Shown: in pieces, positions 40,730 to 49,267 of the stretch
Position numbering within the stretch: position 1 is the stretch's first letter
Layout: each line of letters opens with the position of its first letter
Source: Streptacidiphilus rugosus AM-16
Lineage (GTDB): Bacteria > Actinomycetota > Actinomycetes > Streptomycetales > Streptomycetaceae
Assembly (NCBI RefSeq): GCF_000744655.1
Contig: NZ_JQMJ01000003.1
Coordinates: 620,001 to 684,000 of the forward strand
Direction of reading: 5' to 3'
Length of the DNA stretch: 64,000 nucleotides
Translations under genes and position numbers: made by a program
Notes under the pieces: model-generated
Told to the model about the DNA's origin: nothing
The model's input: the letters and a program-made list of their open reading frames with translations, nothing else
The model's database searches: none

Positions 40730-42253
40730 TCAGTGCGAGGCGGCGACCAGGTCGGGCAGCAGCAGCGCCGCGTTCGGCGTCCCGAGGCCGGTGACCGGGT
40801 CCCAGCCCGTCGTCGCCGAGTAGCCGGGGACGGCCGGGTTGGCGGCGTTGTTGCCGACGGTGATGTCGTTGAAGTCCGCCGCGTACTGCGCCGGGTTCGC
40901 CGCCACCTTGTAGAGCGCCGGGTTGATCAGGCCGAGCCCGCCGCCGTTGATCTGGTCCGCGATCGCCACCAGGCCGGCCCACTGCGGGCAGGAGAGCGAG
41001 GTGCCGCCGATGTCGTACCAGCCGGTGCTGCACGGTGTGCCGGCACAGCTCAGGCCGCCGCTGCCGTCCGGCGGCAGGGAGACGTAGACCAGCATGCCGG
41101 TGCCGGAGCTGGCCTGCAGGCTGATGTCCGGCACACCGCGCATCGCGCCGATGGCGGTGCCGCCGCCGGCCGGCAGGGTGTCCTGGTAGGAGGGGCGGCT
41201 GAAGATCGAGCTGTAGCCGCCGCCGCCGTCGAGCCAGCCGATCTCGGCCTGGCCGGGGTTGGCCGTGCACTTGGCCGGGTTGCTGGCGCTGTCGGTGGTC
41301 CGGCCGGAGGTGGCGTTGGCGTCCGTGCACAGGTAGGTGCCGCCGACGCCGGTCACCAGCGGGTCGGAGGCGGGCCACTCGACGCCGGGGTCGGGCAGCA
41401 CCGTGCCGCCCTTCTTGACCGGCTCCTTGGTCGAGATCGCCGAGCCGCTGTCGCCGGAGGAGCCGAGCACGGTGACGCCGTTGGCCGCCGCGTCCTGGTA
41501 GGCGTACCGCAGGTTCAGCAGCGCCTGGGAGCTGGCGAACGCGCCCTCGCCGGAGGCGAAGGACTGCGAGATGACGTTGGCCAGGTGGTTCTGGACCACG
41601 TAGTCCTCGGCCGCCATCATCTGCGGCAGCCCCTGCACCCCGAGGGTCTCCGCCGTCGGCGTGGTGACCAGCAGGATGTTCGCGCCGGGTGCCATCGCGT
41701 GGGCGGTCTCGACGTCGAGGGCGACCTCGAGGGCCCAGGCGGACTTGTTCTCCTGGCCCGGGCTCTTGGCGTTGGGCGGCGGGGCCTTGGTGGCCGGCGA
41801 CCCCTGCAGATGCAGCTCGCTGAAGGTCGGCATGCCGGGGGCGCAGGTGACGCCCTCCTCGCCGCACATCGCGGCGACGCCGAAGGCCTGGTCGTAGACA
41901 TGGAGGTCGTGGGCCATGGTGTCGCTGCCGTAGGAGTCCACGATCGCGATGGTCATGCCCTTGCCGTTGTAGCCCGCGGAGTAGAGCGGGCCGACGTTGT
42001 AGGCGGCCTGCACCGACAGCGGGTTGAAGCACCGGCGCCCGGCCGAGTTGCACTGGGCCTGGGTCGGCGGAGTGGTGCCGGTGGTCAGCTGGGTGTATTC
42101 GGCCACGGTCGGCTTCAGCGACGGATACGCCGCGGCGGAGGCGGTCGTGGCCACGGAGAAGGCCGCGGTCGCGCTGACCGCGGCGCTCGGGACGGCGAGG
42201 GTGAGGCCGCCCACGACCGCGGCCAGCAGTCGACGTCGAACGGGTGGAACCAT
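40730..42253 (-). CDS. secreted S53 family peptidase (sedolisin)
   Basis: The 507-residue protein has a signal peptide (LLAAVVGGLTLAVPSAAVSA). The catalytic domain has Glu and Asp in WALEVALDVETAHAMAPGA, the oxyanion Asp region SGDSGSA, and Ser in GGTSLSCPQWAG. The C-terminal calcium site is FNDITVGNN...GYSATTGWDPVTGLGTP. It is an acid serine-carboxyl protease acting outside the cell. There is no long pro-domain, so it is shorter than classical sedolisins, as in many Streptomyces homologues. It is divergent from the MarR gene. Confidence 0.9.
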   Translation of the reverse strand: MVPPVRRRLLAAVVGGLTLAVPSAAVSATAAFSVATTASAAAYPSLKPTVAEYTQLTTGTTPPTQAQCNSAGRRCFNPLSVQAAYNVGPLYSAGYNGKGMTIAIVDSYGSDTMAHDLHVYDQAFGVAAMCGEEGVTCAPGMPTFSELHLQGSPATKAPPPNAKSPGQENKSAWALEVALDVETAHAMAPGANILLVTTPTAETLGVQGLPQMMAAEDYVVQNHLANVISQSFASGEGAFASSQALLNLRYAYQDAAANGVTVLGSSGDSGSAISTKEPVKKGGTVLPDPGVEWPASDPLVTGVGGTYLCTDANATSGRTTDSASNPAKCTANPGQAEIGWLDGGGGYSSIFSRPSYQDTLPAGGGTAIGAMRGVPDISLQASSGTGMLVYVSLPPDGSGGLSCAGTPCSTGWYDIGGTSLSCPQWAGLVAIADQINGGGLGLINPALYKVAANPAQYAADFNDITVGNNAANPAVPGYSATTGWDPVTGLGTPNAALLLPDLVAASH

Positions 42254-42474
42254 GAGGCCCTCCAGAGGGTGTGAGGGAGCAGGTTCGTTCGGTCGTGCGG
42301 GGCCACGCTAGAGCGGGTCGAGGCCGCTCCGATCGCACATGTCAGGGCTGACACACGTCTGCAACAGATGTCGGCGCCCATGCCTCCCCGCCGCGGGGTG
42401 GTTTCCTGACCAGCAGCCCACTCGTCGCGTGGCGGAATCCGGTGGTTCCCGAACGGACTGGTGTGGGGTACATT

Positions 42475-42497
42475 TACTTGCTGGGAACAAGCAACTA
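42475..42497. promoter_or_regulatory. MarR-type operator candidate
   Basis: TTGCT (42478-42482) and AGCAA (42490-42494) with outer TA/TA pairs form an imperfect palindrome 35 bases before the MarR start. It lies where an autorepressor of the marR-efflux operon would bind. Confidence 0.5.
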
Positions 42498-42531
42498 TAT
42501 GAACAGCGAGAAGCAGAGGGGGGCGATCGGC

Positions 42532-43080
42532 ATGGGAGCTCGCGCCGCGCACGGCACGCAGAGCACCGGCGCCGAGGAGGCCGCCGCGCTCGTCGGAGAG
42601 CAGATGGGCCGGTTCTTCCGGCTGATCCAGGCATGGAAGCACCGCTCCCGCGACGAGCAGGGCGGCGACCGCCTGCTGCTCGCGACCCTGGTCCGGTGCG
42701 GCCCGAAGCGGGCGACCGATCTCGCCGCCGAGACCTATCTCGACCTTTCCACCGTGAGCCGTCAGATCCGCTCCCTGGTCGATCGCGGCCTGGTCGAGCG
42801 GACTCCCGATCCTGACGACCGGCGTGGTGCACTGCTCACGGTGACCTCTTCGGGGGCCGCCGTGTTCGAGGCGTTCCGGGCCCAGCGCAACCAGGAGCTG
42901 GCCGGGATCCTGCGGGACTGGCCGGGCGAGGATCGGCACGAACTGGTGCGCCTCTTCACCCTGCTGAACGACGGCTTCGCCGAGCACTACGCACTGCACC
43001 ACCACCAGCAGCAGCACGCAGCACAGACAGCACACGCAACGAACACCGCACACGCAGTGCAGCAGGGAGCGGCCCGATGA
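42532..43080 (+). CDS. MarR-family transcriptional regulator
   Basis: The 182-residue protein starts at ATG 42532, preceded by GAGGGGGG at 9 bases; ATG 42499 is an alternative. The winged HTH is ATDLAAETYLDLSTVSRQIR, then VDRGLVERTPDPDDRRGALL. The C-terminal tail is His/Gln/Ala-rich (YALHHHQQQHAAQTAHA). Its stop overlaps the start of the DHA2 transporter (ATGA), so it very likely controls efflux. Confidence 0.88.
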   Translation: MGARAAHGTQSTGAEEAAALVGEQMGRFFRLIQAWKHRSRDEQGGDRLLLATLVRCGPKRATDLAAETYLDLSTVSRQIRSLVDRGLVERTPDPDDRRGALLTVTSSGAAVFEAFRAQRNQELAGILRDWPGEDRHELVRLFTLLNDGFAEHYALHHHQQQHAAQTAHATNTAHAVQQGAAR

Positions 43081-44774
43081 GTCACGGCAGCAGCACGGCG
43101 GCCCAGCCCGCCGCCACGCCGTCCATACCCGGCACGGCCAAGGACGGCCTGAGCCACCGCCAGATCCTGACCATCCTCTCCGGTCTGATGATGGGGATGT
43201 TCCTGGCCTCGCTCGACCAGACGATCGTCACCACCGCCATCCGCACCATCTCCGACGACCTGCACGGTCTGAGCGAGCAGGCCTGGACCACGACGGCGTA
43301 CCTGATCACCTCGACGATCGCCACGCCGCTCTACGGCAAGCTGTCCGACATCTACGGCCGCAAGCCCTTCTTCCTCGCTGCGATCAGCATCTTCATCGTC
43401 GGCTCGGTGGCCTGCACCTTCTCCACCTCGATGATCGAGCTGGCCGCGTTCCGCGCCTTCCAGGGCATCGGCGCCGGCGGTCTGATGTCGCTCGCGCTGG
43501 CGATCATCGGCGACATCGTGCCGCCGCGCGAACGGGCCCGCTACCAGGGCTACATCCTCTCCGTCTTCGCCACCTCCAGCGTGATCGGCCCGCTGGTCGG
43601 CGGCTTCCTCGCCGGGCAGGACACCATCCTCGGCATCTCCGGCTGGCGCTGGGTCTTCCTGGTCAACGTGCCGATCGGGATGGTCGCGCTGTTCGTCGTG
43701 GCCAAGGTGCTCAACGTCCCGCACGTCCGCCGCGCGCAGCGGATCGACTGGTGGGGCGCGGTGACCATCGCGGTCGGTGTGGTGCCGCTGCTGCTCGTCG
43801 CCGAGCAGGGCCAGAGCTGGGGTTGGACCTCGCCGCGCTCGATGGCCTGCTACGCGATCGGCGTCATCGGCGTGATCGCCTGGATCCTGATCGAGCGCCG
43901 GATGGGCGACGCCGCGCTGATCCCGATGCGGCTCTTCTCCAACGCGGTCTTCAGCAAGACCAGCATCCTGTCGGTCCTGGTCGGCATGGCCATGTTCGGC
44001 GGAATGATGATGATTCCGCAGTACCTGCAGATCGTGAAGGGCGCCAGCCCGACCAAGTCCGGTCTGATGATGCTGCCGCTGATGCTCGGCATGATGATCA
44101 CCTCGATCGTGGTCGGCCGACTGATCGCCAGGACCGGCCACTACAAGATCTTCCCGGTCGCCGGCACCGGCGTCATGATCGTGGCGATGCTGCTCTTCCA
44201 CTTCGAGGTGCAGTGGAACACCCCGCTGGCCGAGACCATGGGCTACATGGCCGTCTTCGGCGTCGGCCTCGGCCTCACCATGCAGACGCTGACGCTCGCG
44301 GTCCAGAACGCGGTCCCGCCGCAGGACATGGGCGTGGCCACGGCCTCGGCCACCTTCTTCCGCCAGCTCGGCTCGACCGCCGGAACGGCGATCTTCCTCT
44401 CGGTGCTGTTCAGCACGGTCGGCGACAAGATCAGCGCGGCCTTCAGGTCGGCGCAGACGACTCCGGCGTTCCAGCACGCGCTGGCACAGAACCCGCACGC
44501 GCTGTCGGGCGCCGACTCGTCCTCGGTTCTGAGCGACTCGTCCTTCATCCAGAAGCTGCCGGAGGCGCTGGGCGCACCGTTCAAGATGGGCTTCGCCGAC
44601 TCGATGCACATCGTCTTCCTGCTGGCCTCGGCCGTGGCCGCGGCGGCGTTCCTGCTGTCGCTGGTCATCAAGGAGGTGCCGCTGCGCAAGGTCTCCGGCA
44701 TCCAGGCGCAGGCCGCCGAGGGTGAGGCGGGAGCGGGGGCCGCGGTGGCCGTGGAAGCGGACAAGTCGGCGTAA
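43077..44774 (+). CDS. MFS drug exporter, DHA2 (EmrB/QacA) family
   Basis: The 565-residue protein has about 14 membrane segments. Motif D1 FLASLDQTIVTTAI, motif A GKLSDIYGRKPFF and motif C-like VIGPLVGGFLAG are present. A long loop between the last two helices (AQTTPAFQHALAQNPHALSG) is typical of 14-TM exporters. It exports drugs or toxic compounds with proton exchange. It is coupled to the MarR gene. Confidence 0.92.
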   Translation: MSHGSSTAAQPAATPSIPGTAKDGLSHRQILTILSGLMMGMFLASLDQTIVTTAIRTISDDLHGLSEQAWTTTAYLITSTIATPLYGKLSDIYGRKPFFLAAISIFIVGSVACTFSTSMIELAAFRAFQGIGAGGLMSLALAIIGDIVPPRERARYQGYILSVFATSSVIGPLVGGFLAGQDTILGISGWRWVFLVNVPIGMVALFVVAKVLNVPHVRRAQRIDWWGAVTIAVGVVPLLLVAEQGQSWGWTSPRSMACYAIGVIGVIAWILIERRMGDAALIPMRLFSNAVFSKTSILSVLVGMAMFGGMMMIPQYLQIVKGASPTKSGLMMLPLMLGMMITSIVVGRLIARTGHYKIFPVAGTGVMIVAMLLFHFEVQWNTPLAETMGYMAVFGVGLGLTMQTLTLAVQNAVPPQDMGVATASATFFRQLGSTAGTAIFLSVLFSTVGDKISAAFRSAQTTPAFQHALAQNPHALSGADSSSVLSDSSFIQKLPEALGAPFKMGFADSMHIVFLLASAVAAAAFLLSLVIKEVPLRKVSGIQAQAAEGEAGAGAAVAVEADKSA

Positions 44775-44810
44775 CTTGGATCATTCGTACGGGTGATACG
44801 GTGACCCGCC

Positions 44811-45239
44811 ATGAAGGGTTTCCGGAAGTTTCTGCTCCGCGGCAATGTCGTTGATCTCGCCATCGGTATCGTCATCGGTGCGGCGTTCACGGCGATCGTC
44901 ACCAAGTTCGTGGCCGCGTTCCTGACGCCGATCGTGGGAGTGATAACGAATCACTCCGGCGACTTCAACGGGGCCGTGTTCCACATCCGGAAGACCGCTT
45001 TCCCCTACGGGGACTTCATCTCCGCGGTCATCAGCTTCGTGATCGTGGCCGCGGTGCTCTACTTCTTCGTCGTGCTGCCGGTCAACAAGCTGACCGCCCG
45101 CTTCGAGACCAAGACCGAGGTCGACGCGCCGAAGAAGGACTGCCCGGAGTGCCTCAGCTCCATCCCGGCGGCCGCGACCCGCTGCTCCTTCTGCACCGTC
45201 CAGGTGCCGGTGCACGCGGTGAGCTTCCCGAAGCAGTAG
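44811..45239 (+). CDS. mscL: large-conductance mechanosensitive channel with zinc-ribbon tail
   Basis: The 142-residue protein starts MKGFRKFLLRGNVVDLAIG, the conserved MscL amphipathic helix and TM1 (VVDLAIGIVIGAAFTAIV). TM2 is at about 65-88 (ISAVISFVIVAAVLYFFVVL). The pentameric channel opens on membrane tension to release solutes. The usual C-terminal helix is followed by CPECLSSIP and CSFCTVQVP, a four-Cys ribbon seen in actinobacterial members. It is a single gene. Confidence 0.95.
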   Translation: MKGFRKFLLRGNVVDLAIGIVIGAAFTAIVTKFVAAFLTPIVGVITNHSGDFNGAVFHIRKTAFPYGDFISAVISFVIVAAVLYFFVVLPVNKLTARFETKTEVDAPKKDCPECLSSIPAAATRCSFCTVQVPVHAVSFPKQ

Positions 45240-45242
45240 CCG

Positions 45243-45872
45243 TCACGTATCGCTGACCACCAGTGCGGGCCGACGAGGATCGTCGGCCCGCACTGTCATG
45301 TCGGCCGCCTGCTGGGGCTGTTGCTCGGCCTCGTAGCGGGCCAGGGCGGGCAGCGTCCAGTGCTGCTCGGGCGCGGTGCGGCGCTCCAGCGCCGCCGGGC
45401 TCAGATGCAGATGGACCGTCAGGTCCAGCGGGAACCAGCGGCCCAGCAGCAGTGGGCCGTCCAGCAGCAGCACGCCGCCCGGCGGCAGCGGGACGCGCTC
45501 CGCGCGGGTGGCGCGGTCCGTCGCGGCGTCCCAGAGCGTCGGCAGCACCAGGCCGCTGCCGCCCGGTTCCAGCGGGTCGAAGACCTCCCGGAACAGCGCG
45601 CCCGCGTCCAGCCAGCGGTCCAGGTAGGCGTCCGCGTCCTGACGGCCGAACTCGAAGCGCAGCGAGGCCGGCCGCAGGAAGTCGCGCGCGTGGACCCGCT
45701 GCACCGGACGGCCGCGCAGGCGCAGCGGCGCGACCAGTGCGTCGGCCAGCTCACCGGGACGGGCCGCGTCGGCGCCGTCGACGGCGACCCGCGCCCACGG
45801 ACCGGGCAGCGCGGCGATCCGTTCCGCGAGCTCCTCGGCGAGCAGCTCCGGGGCCAGCGGGCGGATCTGCAT
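45243..45872 (-). CDS. uridine-kinase-like protein with degenerate P-loop
   Basis: The 209-residue protein starts at ATG 45870-45872 with GGGAGA 4-9 bases upstream. The fold matches Streptomyces proteins annotated as uridine kinases: ARVAVDGADAARPGELADAL, the acidic FGRQDADAYLDRWLD, and LLLDGPLLLGRWFPLDLTVHL. The Walker A loop lacks the GKT lysine (ADAARPGEL), so nucleotide hydrolysis is doubtful. It is convergent with mscL. Confidence 0.75.
   Translation of the reverse strand: MQIRPLAPELLAEELAERIAALPGPWARVAVDGADAARPGELADALVAPLRLRGRPVQRVHARDFLRPASLRFEFGRQDADAYLDRWLDAGALFREVFDPLEPGGSGLVLPTLWDAATDRATRAERVPLPPGGVLLLDGPLLLGRWFPLDLTVHLHLSPAALERRTAPEQHWTLPALARYEAEQQPQQAADMTVRADDPRRPALVVSDT
45262..45294. 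terminator. hairpin inside the end of the kinase-like gene
   Basis: A perfect 13-bp stem (45262-45274 with 45282-45294) lies 23 bases after mscL and within the last codons of the convergent gene, so it is part of coding sequence. Confidence 0.65.
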
Positions 45873-46011
45873 CGACTCTCCCGTTCCTGTTCCTTCGTGC
45901 TGATGGTCGGCGGCGCCCGGGGTGACCGGGCGACCGACGCCGCCGTCCGAGCCGGTCGCGGTCGGCCGGCTCGGACCGCGGGTCAAGGCCGGCCGACGAG
46001 GGGGACCCGGC

Positions 46012-46965
46012 TCAGGCCGAGGCGGCCGTCAGCGCGTCCAGCTCGGGGGCGGTGAGCGTGAGCGAGGGGAAGGCGACCAGGTCGGCCAACTGCTCCACGG
46101 TACGGGCGGAGGCGATCGGCGCGGCGACCGTCGGCTGCGCCGCGAGCCAGGCCAGCGCGACCGTGGCATGCGCGACGCCGCGCGCGGACGCGACGGCGTC
46201 CAGCGCCGCCAGCACCCGCTGTCCGCGCTCGCTCGCCAGCAGCTTCGCCGCGCCCCCGGCGCGGACGCTGTCCACCGCGGGGCCGCCCGGCCGGTACTTG
46301 CCGGTCAGGAAGCCGGACGCCAGCGCGTAGTAGGGCACGCAGGACAGGCCGAACTCCGCCGCGACGGCCGCCGGCTCGCCCTCGTAGGTCTCCCGCGAGA
46401 CCAGGTTGTAGTGCGGCTGCAGCGCCACGTAGCCGGCCAGGCCCTCGGCCGCGGCGAACTCCATCGAGGCGCGCAGCCGGGCCGGGGATATGTTGGACGC
46501 GCCGATCCGGCGGACCTTGCCCGCGCGGACCAGGGCGTCCAGTGCGGTCATGATCTCCTCGACGGGGGTGCTCTCGTCGTCGAAGTGCGTGTAGAGCAGG
46601 TCGATCCTGTCGGTGCCGAGACGCAGCAGCGACTCCTCGGCGGCGGCGGTGACGGTGTCGGCCTTGAGGCCCCTGAACTTCGGGTGGGCGCCGATCTTGG
46701 TGGCCACCACGATGTCGTCGCGGTTGCCGCGGGCGGCGAGCCAGCCGCCGATGATCCGCTCGGACTCGCCGCCCTCGTTGCCGGGCGCCCAGGCCGAGTA
46801 GGAGTCCGCGGTGTCGAGGAAGTTGCCGCCGGCCGCGGCGTAGGCGTCGAGGACCGCGTAGGAGGCGTTCCGGTCGGCGTTCCAGCCGAAGACGTTGCCG
46901 CCGAGAGCGAGCGGGAAGACGGAGAGGTCCGAGGCGCCCAGGGGCGTGCGGGGAGAGTCGGTCAT
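46012..46965 (-). CDS. aldo/keto reductase
   Basis: The 317-residue protein starts at ATG 46963-46965. AKR motifs are present: LALGGNVFGWN, FLDTADSYSAW (catalytic Asp and Tyr), VATKIGAHP (Lys), LLYTHFDDESTPVEE (His), and the NADPH-binding end PIASARTVEQL. It reduces aldehydes or ketones with NADPH. The substrate is unknown. Confidence 0.92.
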   Translation of the reverse strand: MTDSPRTPLGASDLSVFPLALGGNVFGWNADRNASYAVLDAYAAAGGNFLDTADSYSAWAPGNEGGESERIIGGWLAARGNRDDIVVATKIGAHPKFRGLKADTVTAAAEESLLRLGTDRIDLLYTHFDDESTPVEEIMTALDALVRAGKVRRIGASNISPARLRASMEFAAAEGLAGYVALQPHYNLVSRETYEGEPAAVAAEFGLSCVPYYALASGFLTGKYRPGGPAVDSVRAGGAAKLLASERGQRVLAALDAVASARGVAHATVALAWLAAQPTVAAPIASARTVEQLADLVAFPSLTLTAPELDALTAASA

Positions 46966-47090
46966 GACTGGGGCAACGGCGGCCGAGGCGGCCGGTGTTC
47001 CCGTCTGTCGCGACCGCGTCAGGGTTCTGGTACAGAGCTGCGACATTGGGGGGTCCAGGTTCCGCTCCTGATTGGCTAGAGTCAGGCCAC

Positions 47091-47288
47091 ATGTCGAACT
47101 ACCAGAACTTCCCGCCCGCGAACGAGGACACCTCCGCGAGCACGCAGATGTTCCGCGCCTTCGTCGACGAGCCCGTCGCGCAGCCGGCCACGGCGCCGAG
47201 CGAGACCCGTCGCACGGGCCTGCTCGCCCTCGTGGCGGTCGTCGTCCTGGCCGTGGTCGTGGGCGTCGTCTACCTGGCGATGAAGTAG
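47091..47288 (+). CDS. small tail-anchored membrane protein
   Basis: The 65-residue protein starts at ATG 47091. A polar N-terminus (YQNFPPANEDTSASTQMF) is followed by one C-terminal hydrophobic helix (LLALVAVVVLAVVVGVVYLA) with a final MK. Function unknown. Confidence 0.7.
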   Translation: MSNYQNFPPANEDTSASTQMFRAFVDEPVAQPATAPSETRRTGLLALVAVVVLAVVVGVVYLAMK

Positions 47289-47345
47289 TCCCTTCCGGTC
47301 CTCACCCGCCGCGTCCCGCTCACCGGCTTCCACCGGCGGCGTTCC

Positions 47346-48109
47346 TCAGCCGAGGGACGCCGCGCGCGTCTCCATGTGCATCCCCGCGGGGACTCGCCAG
47401 GAGTCCAGGCAGACGGTCCAGCTCTCGTTGACGCTGCTGTGTCCGGCGACGGGCGCGGCCAGCGGCTGGCTGGTCTGGTACGTCCACCAGTCGACGCCGA
47501 GCGAGCCGATCACATGGGTCGCGAAGGTGACCGTGCCGCCGCTCGCGGCGCGGTCGCCGCTGTTGGCGATCCCGAGGGTGACCCGCTGGCACCAGCGCTG
47601 ACCGGTGTCGGCGGTGTGCAGCGCGGTCACGGTGAGGCTGGCCTGGGACTGCGGCGGGCCGCTGGTCGGGCCGCCGCCGGGGGCGGCGTCGGCGTGCCGC
47701 TGCCGCCTGCGCTTCCGCCGCCGGTGCTCCCGCTGCCGCCCGTGCCGGTGGCCCCGGTGGAGCCTGTGCCGCCCGAGGGCGTGCTGCCGCCGCCGGTGCC
47801 GGTACTGCCGCCGGTCGAGGACGGCGGGCGGCCCGTGGTGGAGCCGGACGCGGTGCCCGCCGGAGCTGTGCTGGTGCCGGGGCTGCCAGGGACGCCGGTG
47901 GGGGTGCTGCCGGCCGAGGCGCCCGGCGTCGGCGAATCGAGTGGGACGAAGACCACACCGCTGCTGGAGGGCGTCGTCGCGAGGGGCGCGGGCGGTGCGC
48001 CGCCGATCGCGACCGAGCCGGCGCGGTCGGCCCCGCAGGCGGACAGCGCGAGCAGCGTCGCGCCCAGCAGCCCGCCGACGAGCGGACGAATCGCGGAACG
48101 CCCCATCAC
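47346..48109 (-). pseudogene. lipoprotein gene broken by a one-base shift
   Basis: The N-terminal frame (48109 to about 47680) has a lipoprotein signal (GGLLGATLLALSACGADR, lipobox LSAC), then a Gly/Ser/Thr/Pro linker. The C-terminal frame (about 47685 to 47346) gives a folded domain: SQASLTVTALHTADTGQRWC, VTLGIANSGDRAASGGTVTF, WTVCLDSWRVPAG. The frames would join if the G run at 47679-47683 (plus strand) had six G and not five. The start has GGAGGG 9 bases before ATG 48104-48106. It is either a true frameshift, a slippery G tract, or a sequencing error. The intact protein would be about 250 residues and surface-bound. Confidence 0.7.
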
Positions 48110-48268
48110 CGCTCACCCTCCCCGGGAGTCGTTCGGTGGCGCCAGTTTACTGATGGGTCATCAGATGAAAAGGGCGCGCTTCGGTTGCAATCCGCACCCG
48201 CCTAGACTGGCGGGTGCCCCACCCCGTATCTTCCGAGCCCCGGCCGGGGCTGTCCCCGAGGAGCCCAC

Positions 48269-49099
48269 GTGACCGACCAGGACCGCGCCGCCGACCTCGT
48301 CCCCGGCCGCAGCCTTGGCCTCCAGGGCGCCGTGAACGCCCGTGACCTGGGCGGATACCGCAACGACGAGGGCCGGACCGTCCGTGCGGGCGTCGCCCTG
48401 CGGGGCGACGCGCTGCACCGGGCCACGGACGAGGACATAGCCACGCTCGCGGCGCTCGGGCTCCGTACGGTGATCGACCTCCGGGGCCTGAACGAGGTCG
48501 CCCAGAACGGTACGGACCGCGTGCCCGAGGGCGCCGTGCTGGAGGCGCAGCCGGTCTACGCGACGGACCACGACATCTACGTGGCGCTCCGCGACAGCCT
48601 GGCGGGCAAGGACGCCGACGCGCAGCGGGCCCTGCTGGGCGACGGTGGCGCCGAGCGGCTGATGATCGAGATGTACGGCTGGTTCGTCACCGACCCGGAG
48701 ATCCGCGGGCGCTTCGCGGAGACGGTCCGGGCGCTGTGCCGGCCGGAGCGGGTCCCGCTCTTCTTCCACTGCACGGCGGGCAAGGACCGCACCGGCTGGA
48801 CCGCGGCGATCGTGCTGACCGCGCTGGGTGTGGACCGCGGGACGGTCTACGAGGACTACCTGCTCACCAACGACCGCACGGCCGCGCTGATCGCGCGGAT
48901 CATGGAGTCGATGGGCACGCAGGGCGTCATGCGCGAGCCCGAGCTGATGCTTCCCGTGATGCGGGCGGACCGCGCGTACCTCGACGCGGCGTTCGCGGCG
49001 GTCGCCGCGGGCTGGCCGACCTTCGACGCCTTCCTCTCCGACGGCCTCGGCCTCACCGACGAGGACCTCGAAGGCCTCCGCAAGAACCTCCTGGCCTAG
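48269..49099 (+). CDS. tyrosine-protein phosphatase (PtpB-like)
   Basis: The 276-residue protein starts at GTG 48269 with GAGGAG about 6 bases before. The N-terminal block (GAVNARDLGGYRNDEGRTVR, LRTVIDLRG) and P-loop FHCTAGKDRTGWTAAIVL match the PtpB/Y_phosphatase3 family, which can also act on phosphoinositides. The catalytic Cys, Lys-Asp pair and Arg are intact. It is a single gene ending before a palindromic repeat. Confidence 0.9.
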   Translation: MTDQDRAADLVPGRSLGLQGAVNARDLGGYRNDEGRTVRAGVALRGDALHRATDEDIATLAALGLRTVIDLRGLNEVAQNGTDRVPEGAVLEAQPVYATDHDIYVALRDSLAGKDADAQRALLGDGGAERLMIEMYGWFVTDPEIRGRFAETVRALCRPERVPLFFHCTAGKDRTGWTAAIVLTALGVDRGTVYEDYLLTNDRTAALIARIMESMGTQGVMREPELMLPVMRADRAYLDAAFAAVAAGWPTFDAFLSDGLGLTDEDLEGLRKNLLA

Positions 49100-49117
49100 C
49101 TGTTCCCCAGAGGGGAC

Positions 49118-49247
49118 GTTGCAGGCACCTCACGGGCGCGGGGAACTGCGCGAGAAACCCGCCGACGCGGATGGCCCTGTCCGTTGAGGACCATCCACAC
49201 ACCGGTGGCTTGTCGCGCAGTTCCCCGCGCCCCTGAGGCAGTGCAAC
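49118..49247. repeat. dispersed palindromic repeat, copy A
   Basis: A 130-bp unit with imperfect inverted ends GTTGCA...TGCAAC, inner arms GCGCGGGGAACTGCGCGA and its complement, and a core with GGACCATCC. It lies between convergent genes and can fold as a terminator. It is related to 60408-60551 and 63195-63319. Confidence 0.8.
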
Positions 49248-49267
49248 GAGCGCTTTGCCGGAAGGCC

